In this document: in pieces, positions 1-5,236 of the stretch
Position numbering within the stretch: the stretch's first letter is position 1
Layout: every line of letters starts with the position of its first letter
Source: Hyphococcus sp.
GTDB lineage: Bacteria; Pseudomonadota; Alphaproteobacteria; Caulobacterales; Parvularculaceae
Length of the DNA: 5,236 nucleotides
Assembly (NCBI GenBank): GCA_021604605.1
Contig: BQJH01000215.1
Location: forward strand, 1-5,236
Direction of reading: 5' to 3'
Translations under genes and position numbers: made by a program
Notes under the pieces: model-generated
Databases searched by the model: none
What the model was told of the DNA's origin: nothing
Seen by the model: only the letters and a program-made list of their open reading frames with translations

Positions 1-395
1 GCCCTTCCCGTGATTTCTTCTTCAACATATTGCGCCATCGTCGAAGAAAAAATCACTTCAGCGGAAAGATCTTTTTTGCGCAGCGCATTTACGGTGTTCA
101 ACATTTCTCCGGAGCGATAATATGACACGGATAAAGGCTCACCGAAAAATAATCCCCGCGCACTCTTCAACAAAGCAATCTTTGGACGAAGACGCACTAG
201 CGAAACAGAGGCGCACACAGATTTTAGAAAAGCCTCGTGCTGAAAATCGCCTTCATCATCAACAAAGCAAGCCAAGTGGACATCAAAATTCTTCGTCAAA
301 TGTTTTAGTAACCGCCATGAACGGATTTTATCCCCTTTGTTGGGCGGATAAGGGATACGGTGTGCTAGAAATAATATTTCCGTTTTATTACTCAT
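1..395 (-). CDS. PEP-CTERM/XrtA-associated glycosyltransferase (TIGR03087-like), N-terminal part
   Basis: This is the N-terminal 131 residues of a probable GT-B, GT4-type sugar transferase that would add a sugar from an activated donor during exopolysaccharide assembly, in the cytoplasm or at the inner membrane face. The start is the ATG at 395-393, whose ATGA overlaps the stop of the FemAB-like gene by four bases. The protein begins MSNKTEILFLAHRIPYPPNK, and G21-D-K-I-R-S26 follows. The hydrophobic beta strand leading into H-R-I-P-Y-P-P-N-K-G-D-K-I-R-S is the signature opening of the 'stp1' family. 'VHLACFVDD' (residues 39-47) follows as the second strand of the Rossmann-like N-terminal domain. 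The family is about 400 residues long, so roughly the last two thirds, including the donor-binding domain, lie beyond the left edge. There is no clear Shine-Dalgarno sequence, so translation is probably coupled to the upstream gene. Family assignment is confident; the sugar donor and acceptor are unknown. Confidence 0.88.
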   Translation of the reverse strand, partial: MSNKTEILFLAHRIPYPPNKGDKIRSWRLLKHLTKNFDVHLACFVDDEGDFQHEAFLKSVCASVSLVRLRPKIALLKSARGLFFGEPLSVSYYRSGEMLNTVNALRKKDLSAEVIFSSTMAQYVEEEITGR

Positions 396-1483
396 GGAAA
401 GTTCGGCGCGAGCAAGGGGCCGATAGTGTTCGCCACCGGCAGTGGCAAGTGTTGCCAAGCTTTTGTGAAGTAATAAAATTTAGGATTATTTGGGTTTACG
501 TCCGGCATATTCTGCGCAGTGATTAATTTATACTGATAAGAGAGCGGTTCCGGGTCTATCCCCCATAGGGTTTTAAAATGATAGGGGCCGGTGCCAATTT
601 TACTGCGTCCAAAATCAAGAGTTGTATAACCGCGCTCAACAGCCCGCCGCATTAAAGACCAGTAGTGATAGTCGTTGGCGCGAGCGGCCTTTGCCTCGGG
701 TGATGAGCCTGCATAATAGAGTATCATCGCATCTTTGTAGTAAAAGCTAAGAAGGGTCGCGACCGGCGCCCCTTCAAATTCTACAAACGATATTTCCACT
801 TCAGTGGAGAATGCTTGCGCCAACCCTGTCAAAAACTTTTTAGGGAATACCGGCGTTCCATGATTACGGAGCGCACGCGCATAAAGCCTGTAGAATAAAT
901 CAGGGTCCTGATCATAGCGCATCTGTAATGCGCCTTCATTGGCAGACTTTATGGCTTTGCGGATCTGCGCCCGCCGACGCCTAGGAATAAGGCTCAAATT
1001 TTCTGCTTCATCCTGCGGCATATGGTAGTTGAAAGTCGCGTATTTTCCGGACTTTACCAACCAAGTGGGGTCTGCTTTCCAGTCGCCGCGCAGTTCAACA
1101 TATTTAACACGACGCTCGCGCCCAAGAGCGACCGCCGCCTCAGCCAAGGCGTCAAGGATCGCATCATCATCACCAATTGGCCCACCGCCGGTCGTAAAAG
1201 CTGTTGATATGATGGAGCGGCCTAGAAGGGGGGATCGGACGTCAAGAAGCGGTAAAACCCCAACGATTTTTGGGCCACGGCGCGCAACGAGGTATAAAGG
1301 CTCATATCCATAGGCGTTTGCTGAAACCGCCGCCCACCCGTAGAGGTGGAAAAAAGTACCCATCGGATGCTGGTCCACATAGTGGTCCCACTCTTTCGCA
1401 TCAGAGGGTGAACTCAGACGCACATCAACTGTTGAGGAAGCATGCGCCGCTTCACACGCAGCACTTTTAAATGTGCTAGTCAT
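392..1483 (-). CDS. FemAB-like/GNAT-fold protein of the PEP-CTERM exopolysaccharide system (TIGR03019-like)
   Basis: This is a complete protein of 363 residues, a typical length for the family. FemAB-family enzymes transfer an amino acid from aminoacyl-tRNA onto a peptidoglycan precursor; the exopolysaccharide-locus members share the double-GNAT (Acetyltransf_6-like) fold, but their substrate is not established. The N-terminal half contains 'HPMGTFFHLYGW' (39-50), 'GVLPLLDVRSPLLG' (75-88) and a Gly-rich 'TTGGGP' (97-102). The C-terminal GNAT-like half begins near the basic stretch R168-RRRAQIRKA and carries the hallmark 'DFGRSKIGTGPYHFKTLWG' at residues 290-308 (bases 560-616). There is no signal peptide or membrane segment, so it should be cytoplasmic. 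The start is the ATG at 1483, which overlaps the TGA of the deacetylase gene (ATGA); no Shine-Dalgarno is visible, so coupled translation is likely. Its own stop overlaps the glycosyltransferase start in the same way. Family assignment is strong; the biochemical role is inferred only. Confidence 0.9.
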   Translation of the reverse strand: MTSTFKSAACEAAHASSTVDVRLSSPSDAKEWDHYVDQHPMGTFFHLYGWAAVSANAYGYEPLYLVARRGPKIVGVLPLLDVRSPLLGRSIISTAFTTGGGPIGDDDAILDALAEAAVALGRERRVKYVELRGDWKADPTWLVKSGKYATFNYHMPQDEAENLSLIPRRRRAQIRKAIKSANEGALQMRYDQDPDLFYRLYARALRNHGTPVFPKKFLTGLAQAFSTEVEISFVEFEGAPVATLLSFYYKDAMILYYAGSSPEAKAARANDYHYWSLMRRAVERGYTTLDFGRSKIGTGPYHFKTLWGIDPEPLSYQYKLITAQNMPDVNPNNPKFYYFTKAWQHLPLPVANTIGPLLAPNFP

Positions 1484-2358
1484 TGGTAGCTTGCGAGTGC
1501 GTTATCAACCCGCCCCCATTCATAACGCCCTAATAACTTTCGTAACTTCCCCTCCATGCGGTCGAGGTTCATATAGTGTCGCAACTTTGATTTTGCGGAT
1601 GCCTTGTCAAACCTTGGTTGCCCCGGATCTATCTCCCATGGATGAAAATAAAATATCACTGGCCCATCAAGAGTATCTGCCGCGCGCTTCACTAAAAAGT
1701 CTGAAACTGGGAAAGGACTTGCTCGAAACCATCCTCCTCCAGCGCAACTTAACCGCCGCCCCAGAAAGTCAACGGTTGCAACAGGCGCCTCAACAAAGTG
1801 TGCTTGTTTCAAAGGCTGGTAAGGCGATTGCTCGCCAGCCGCATCACCATAATGATCATGTGCGATGGGGTGCATGCTCGATGAATATTTGTAGCCAATT
1901 TGAGCAAGAACTTCATAGGCCCACGGCGTTGTCTGGTCGATAGAAAACCCTGCCGCGCGATAGCCTGTCACCTGCGCACCACTGATATCTTCCAGCAAAG
2001 ACTTGGTCCTTGCGGCGTCTTTATGAAACTCTTCGCGCGTTTGTTGGTTGACCTTGGTGTGGTCGTAACCATGGCTCGCCAACTCATGACCGCGCGATAC
2101 TATCTCACGAATAAGCGCGGCATCACGCTCAGCCACCCACCCCAGTGTAAAAAAAGTCGCTTTTGTATTTTGAGAGTCAAACAAATCGAGACAGCGTCGG
2201 GTCATCTCCCCCACCCTCAACTCAAACCCATCCCAACTTTTTCGGCTGATGATGTTTGAGAAAGCCCAAACCTGAAAATAGTCCTCAACATCAACCGACA
2301 TTGCAAACTTCTGCTTCGGGAGTGGTGATTCTAATTCAACACCGACAGATGTGATCAC
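1480..2358 (-). CDS. Polysaccharide deacetylase, XrtA/PEP-CTERM system type (TIGR03006-like, NodB domain plus DUF3473)
   Basis: This is a complete protein of 292 residues, predicted to be a metal-dependent carbohydrate esterase removing N- or O-acetyl groups from a polysaccharide or its lipid-linked precursor. NodB-type motifs are visible: motif 1 'SVDVEDYF' (D23 and D26), motif 2 'SHGYDH' (H96 and H100, metal ligands), motif 3 'GYRAAGFSI' (R134), and a late 'FYFHPWEID' (H239). From about residue 157 the DUF3473-type tail appears, with 'YSSSMHPIAHDHYG' (158-171) and 'AGGGWFRASP' (206-215). Motif 3 reads RAAG where I recall R-A-P-S in many relatives. There is no signal peptide, which suggests cytoplasmic action. 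I chose the GTG start at 2358 because AAAGGG lies ten bases upstream; the alternative is ATG at residue 20, immediately before motif 1, with no good ribosome binding site. It lies 15 bases after the ATPase gene and overlaps the FemAB-like gene by four bases. Confidence 0.92.
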   Translation of the reverse strand: MITSVGVELESPLPKQKFAMSVDVEDYFQVWAFSNIISRKSWDGFELRVGEMTRRCLDLFDSQNTKATFFTLGWVAERDAALIREIVSRGHELASHGYDHTKVNQQTREEFHKDAARTKSLLEDISGAQVTGYRAAGFSIDQTTPWAYEVLAQIGYKYSSSMHPIAHDHYGDAAGEQSPYQPLKQAHFVEAPVATVDFLGRRLSCAGGGWFRASPFPVSDFLVKRAADTLDGPVIFYFHPWEIDPGQPRFDKASAKSKLRHYMNLDRMEGKLRKLLGRYEWGRVDNALASYQ

Positions 2359-2368
2359 AGGATGCGCG

Positions 2369-2374
2369 CCCTTT
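2369..2374 (-). promoter_or_regulatory. Ribosome binding site of the deacetylase gene
   Basis: On the minus strand AAAGGG begins at the last base of the ATPase stop codon (TGA) and is followed by a ten-base spacer and GTG at 2358. It is the only recognisable Shine-Dalgarno-like sequence at any of the four junctions, and it supports the GTG start over the internal ATG at residue 20. Overlap with the upstream stop suggests ribosomes can re-initiate here. Confidence 0.55.
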
Positions 2375-3690
2375 CAGCGCCAGGCGTTGCGGATATCATT
2401 CAACAACACTTCAGCCTGGGACAGGCTTGCAGATATCTCAGCCTGTTTCTTCGTCCGGCGCTTTTTCATTTCCGCCATGCTGTTACGCAGTTTCTTTACA
2501 CTCTCGTGCGCTTGTTTGAGTTCATCGCGGGCGCCATCCAAAGAGTGCATGACAGACTTTCGCAAGTTCCCCTGATCAGTATCAGGTTTTGTCGGTGGCG
2601 AGACTTCATCAGATGATATTGGCGCTTGTTCGTCATCATCGATAACGGCAGCGATGGCAGACGCCACGTCGGTCAACGTTGCTTCTTCAGGCTCTTGTTG
2701 AGTTTCCTCAGCAAGTTCGCCCCCTTCGCGTTTTGCTCGCAGCCGGTCTAATACACTCATCCCCGCACCTGTTTTCACAATTGGCCGAGAAGTCGATGCA
2801 GTTTTCGTCGTTTTTGCTGCCTGTGATGTTTTCGCTGGTTTTGCATCATCAGAGGGGATGTCTTCACTGTCGGCGCCGAGTTTTTCTTCATGCAACTCGG
2901 CAACAACTGTCTTTACAACATCCGCATTAATCTCATGCTGCTTTTCAAGTGAACAATAAAGCATCAATCGATTACACAATGTATTGATACGTCTTGGGCG
3001 TCCGCTGGTTTCTTCAAAAATTGCGTCGAAAGCGTCATCTTTAAAAATGGGGTCTTCACGCCAACCCGCAACCGTAAGCCGGTGAAGGATATACTCACGC
3101 GCCTCTTCCTCACTCAAATTTTCAAGGTGATAAGACGCAATGACCCGTTGCTTTAATTGCTCCATTTCCGGCGCTTGCATGGTGTCGCGGAACTCTGGTT
3201 GCCCGACCAGAAAGACTTGAAACAATGGCGTACCATCGTAATCAATATTAGAGAGCATCCGCAATTCTTCGAGCGTTTTGTGGGGAAGGTTTTGCGCTTC
3301 GTCCATAATCAACAGCACACGCCGTCCGCGGTTTAGTTGATCAAAGAGGTAATCCTCAAAAGCTTCAAGCTGACCTGTGCGCCCTTCGCTGGCGGGTTCA
3401 ATACGAAACGCGGAAAGCACATGGCCAAGCAAGTCATCCGGCTCAACATTTGACGTCAGCAGATTAGCCGCCACCACGTTCGAACTATTGAGCTGGTCAA
3501 GCAAATGTCCGATCAGCATCGTTTTACCAGTTCCAACCGGCCCCGTAATGACGATAAAACCTTCAGCCTGCTTCAAGCCATAATGCAGATAGGCCATAGC
3601 CTTATTGTGACTGCGGCTGCCAAAGAAAAACTTTGGATCGGGGTTTAACCGAAATGGCGACCCTGCAAGGTTGAAATACTCTTCGTACAT
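2374..3690 (-). CDS. XrtA/PEP-CTERM system-associated AAA ATPase (ExeA/GspA-like, TIGR03015-like) with extended coiled-coil C-terminus
   Basis: This is a complete P-loop ATPase of 438 residues. The opening 'MYEEYFNLAGSPFRLNPDPK' is the family's characteristic N-terminus and fixes the ATG at 3690. Walker A is GPVGTGKT (50-57), Walker B is 'RVLLIMDEAQNL' (124-135, D130 and E131), and 'LVGQPEF' (161-167) is the sensor-1 region typical of ExeA-like AAA proteins. 'SGRPRRINTLCNRLMLYC' (229-246) is the sensor-2/lid segment. The ATPase core ends near residue 270, about the full length I recall for the family. It is followed by an acidic and Lys/Thr/Ala-rich linker (about 275-375) and a coiled coil (about 380-430). 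There is no membrane segment or signal peptide, so it is predicted to be cytoplasmic. ExeA energises placement of secretion machinery in the envelope; a comparable assembly role for exopolysaccharide export is inference. The ATG follows the TAG of the outer-membrane gene with no gap, so translation is probably coupled. Confidence 0.93.
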   Translation of the reverse strand: MYEEYFNLAGSPFRLNPDPKFFFGSRSHNKAMAYLHYGLKQAEGFIVITGPVGTGKTMLIGHLLDQLNSSNVVAANLLTSNVEPDDLLGHVLSAFRIEPASEGRTGQLEAFEDYLFDQLNRGRRVLLIMDEAQNLPHKTLEELRMLSNIDYDGTPLFQVFLVGQPEFRDTMQAPEMEQLKQRVIASYHLENLSEEEAREYILHRLTVAGWREDPIFKDDAFDAIFEETSGRPRRINTLCNRLMLYCSLEKQHEINADVVKTVVAELHEEKLGADSEDIPSDDAKPAKTSQAAKTTKTASTSRPIVKTGAGMSVLDRLRAKREGGELAEETQQEPEEATLTDVASAIAAVIDDDEQAPISSDEVSPPTKPDTDQGNLRKSVMHSLDGARDELKQAHESVKKLRNSMAEMKKRRTKKQAEISASLSQAEVLLNDIRNAWR

Positions 3691-5236
3691 CTAAAATTCC
3701 AGCGTTAGTCCAGCCGTGATTGAATTCTCGCTATATTCAAGCGTGTCAATTTGTGAAAATCGCTTCGAATGAGAGAATTCTGCATAAGCAGACACATTTT
3801 TATAAAGTGTCATTGAAGCGCCAACTCGACCCAAGACGGTGTTCGATATACCATTTGTCGACGCTAGAGTTGCACAATCTGTAACAGCGTTAAATAATGG
3901 ATCTGTGACATCAAACCCAAAAACCAATGGATTTGCTTCACATACACCCGTGTCAAATGCGGTATCTGTTCGGCGATATGTCACGCCCGCATAGGCGGAG
4001 AGATCACGCGTAAGCTGCCGATTTACATTGAGTGAAGCGCCGAAATTTTCACTTTCCCTAAACCCAAAATCACTGTCAGAATAATTACCACTCAACGTCA
4101 CCTGGGTTCGGTCATAAAAGCCCGTTAAGGCTGCATATGCCTGGTCTGTAATGCTGACGCCAATGGACTGCCCGGACTGGCTCGCCAACGATCCTGCAAA
4201 TTGGTTGGCGGCGCTGATGACACCCCGTGCGGACAGAGCTTCGCCCTCCCGCAATTGATCAGCAAAATCCAGAGTTTGCGTTTGGGTGCTTCTAAAGCTG
4301 GAGTTTGTTCCTTGCGAACGGCTTTGCAGAACACGGCTGGCCCCGGCCGAAAAAACCAAACGCTTTGAGAGCTCATAATGAATATCCGCATCAATAAACC
4401 CGTCATTATAGCGCTCCCCATATTCAAGACGGATGCTCGAACGTCGGTTAGGTCTGGCAACAAAACCAGCGCGCCAGTAAAATCCAGATAGTTCGCTATC
4501 GGTGAAAAACAGCGCTGCTGCCTGCTCTGTTGTTACTTCGTCATAACCAGCCGCACCACTCAGTGAAAATGAAGGCGATAGCGCGACCTGAACATCACCG
4601 CTAACAGACCCCTGCTCATAGTCAAAATCGGGAATAAACCCTGCGCCGTCTTCTTTTGTACGATTACCATAAGCTGTCAGACCAAATCTGACACGCTCTG
4701 ACAGACCACCGCTATTATAATTGGCGACAATCTCTTGCGACGATGAGTCATTGATAGAGCTGCCGTTGAAAACGCTAAAGGCTGTGTTGGCGTCATCAAC
4801 AAAGACCTGAGAAAACCGATAACGCAACTCGACCGAGGATTGGTCCGCCATACGGTGATAAATATAGGGGCTTGCAGAATAAGAATGCACATTCGCGCGC
4901 TGGCCGCGGGCAGCATTTTCATTGGCTGAAAAACGCGCATTATCTCCAACAAGCTGCCTCGATGTTTGCCCTGAGATATCTAAGTACAACCAGTTATCGA
5001 CACCGGTGAAGGTGCTTGTCGCACCCAGATTTTGGTTCACAACCAAGTCTGATTGATCAAATAAATACGAAACCCCAACATCGCCTAACGCAATCGCAGT
5101 CACCCGCGGTGTGCTGATAATAGCGCCGCCGGATAAACCCGTTGAAAAAATATACTCACTTTCTTTCAGACCTTCACGCGACAGGTTGATGTTATCTGTG
5201 TAGGTGACCCTTGTAGAAACACCTGCTGAATATCCA
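3691..5236 (-). CDS. PEP-CTERM system-associated outer-membrane beta-barrel protein (TIGR03016-like), 5' end missing
   Basis: The reading frame is open from the right edge to TAG at 3693-3691, giving 514 codons without a true start. The edge sequence includes 'VSTRVTYTDNINLSREGLKE', the early 'TYTDN' strand typical of this family, so the start and signal peptide lie beyond the window. The GTG at 5103 is internal and has no ribosome binding site. Further family marks are 'LYLDISGQTSRQ' and 'SASPYIYHR'. Throughout, short stretches alternate polar and hydrophobic or aromatic residues and are separated by Gly/Asn/Ser/Asp-rich turns. The protein ends 'SITAGLTLEF' with a terminal Phe, the usual C-terminal signal of outer-membrane barrels. 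Two cysteines (codons 3942-3940 and 3876-3874) lie in one long probable loop. The function is not established; a role in export or outer-membrane passage of the polysaccharide is a reasonable inference from the locus. It abuts the ATPase gene without a spacer. Confidence 0.9.
   Translation of the reverse strand, partial: GYSAGVSTRVTYTDNINLSREGLKESEYIFSTGLSGGAIISTPRVTAIALGDVGVSYLFDQSDLVVNQNLGATSTFTGVDNWLYLDISGQTSRQLVGDNARFSANENAARGQRANVHSYSASPYIYHRMADQSSVELRYRFSQVFVDDANTAFSVFNGSSINDSSSQEIVANYNSGGLSERVRFGLTAYGNRTKEDGAGFIPDFDYEQGSVSGDVQVALSPSFSLSGAAGYDEVTTEQAAALFFTDSELSGFYWRAGFVARPNRRSSIRLEYGERYNDGFIDADIHYELSKRLVFSAGASRVLQSRSQGTNSSFRSTQTQTLDFADQLREGEALSARGVISAANQFAGSLASQSGQSIGVSITDQAYAALTGFYDRTQVTLSGNYSDSDFGFRESENFGASLNVNRQLTRDLSAYAGVTYRRTDTAFDTGVCEANPLVFGFDVTDPLFNAVTDCATLASTNGISNTVLGRVGASMTLYKNVSAYAEFSHSKRFSQIDTLEYSENSITAGLTLEF

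Larger units (their letters stand above)
1..5236 (-). other. Segment of an XrtA/PEP-CTERM-linked exopolysaccharide operon
   Basis: Five genes on the same strand follow each other with spacings of 0, +15, -4 and -4 bases, so a single transcript entering from the right is very likely. All five resemble families known to co-occur with exosortase XrtA and polysaccharide export genes. No promoter or terminator was seen inside the segment, and both ends continue beyond the window. The exosortase, chain-length determinant, tyrosine kinase and export porin expected in such loci are not in this window. Confidence 0.85.

Noticed and set aside
122..526. Plus-strand open frame of 134 codons across the FemAB/glycosyltransferase junction
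   Set aside because: The opposite strand encodes the conserved glycosyltransferase N-terminus and FemAB C-terminus; the plus-strand product is low-complexity with no known motif.
1473..1943. Plus-strand open frame of 156 codons opposite the deacetylase
   Set aside because: It lies wholly antisense to genes with clear family motifs, has no recognisable domain and no ribosome binding site was noted.
2359..2390. Possible hairpin around the ATPase stop (GCGCC/GGCG)
   Set aside because: The stem is about four base pairs with a one-base loop and no U-tract, so it is not a credible terminator.
3722..3780. Inverted repeat GAATTCTC / GAGAATTC with a 43-base spacer
   Set aside because: The arms are only eight bases, contain the palindrome GAATTC, and both encode ordinary barrel residues; there is no T-run or operator context, so chance is the simplest explanation.
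4125..4463. Minus-strand 112-codon frame (and a similar one at 4677-4952) within the barrel gene
   Set aside because: Both are out-of-frame shadows of the barrel coding sequence, which shows continuous family-like beta-strand patterning through these regions.
5101..5103. GTG at 5103 as the start of the barrel gene
   Set aside because: The frame stays open to the window edge with family-like sequence upstream, and no ribosome binding site precedes the GTG.
1..5236. Mobile element, CRISPR array, tRNA or rRNA content
   Set aside because: The window is almost entirely explained by five motif-supported genes; no terminal repeats, spaced direct repeats or RNA gene patterns were seen.

Overview
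The whole window is coding sequence on the minus strand. It holds one tightly packed operon segment, read from right to left, that matches the conserved accessory block of XrtA (EpsH)/PEP-CTERM exosortase-linked exopolysaccharide loci. In transcription order the genes are: (1) an outer-membrane beta-barrel protein of the PEP-CTERM system (TIGR03016-like), whose 5' end lies beyond the right edge; (2) an ExeA-like AAA ATPase (TIGR03015-like) with a long C-terminal extension; (3) a NodB-type polysaccharide deacetylase (TIGR03006-like, with a DUF3473-type C-terminus); (4) a FemAB/GNAT-like protein (TIGR03019-like); (5) the N-terminal third of a GT-B glycosyltransferase (TIGR03087-like, 'stp1'), which runs off the left edge. 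Family names are recalled from sequence patterns and were not searched.

The junctions are extremely tight. The barrel gene's TAG directly abuts the ATPase ATG. A 15-nt gap carrying an AAAGGG ribosome binding site precedes the deacetylase GTG. The last two junctions are ATGA four-base stop/start overlaps. No promoter, terminator, RNA gene, mobile element, CRISPR array or stretch of non-coding DNA longer than 15 bases was found. The promoter and the exosortase gene itself must lie outside the window.

The organism is a Gram-negative bacterium, because the barrel protein ends in Phe and alternates polar and aromatic residues as outer-membrane barrels do. This gene set is known mainly from Proteobacteria. 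The gene order and the style of the FemAB protein suggest an alphaproteobacterium with mid-range GC (about 45% by hand count over the first 360 bases, higher elsewhere), but this placement is tentative.

Working model, by inference: the glycosyltransferase, deacetylase and FemAB-like protein build or modify an envelope polysaccharide or its precursor in the cytoplasm. The barrel protein serves at the outer membrane, and the ATPase has an energising or assembly role. The system is recognised but poorly characterised. The features most worth a second look are the ATPase's Lys/Thr-rich linker plus coiled coil, a cysteine pair in a barrel loop, the altered third motif of the deacetylase and its lack of a signal peptide, and the unknown substrate of the FemAB protein.
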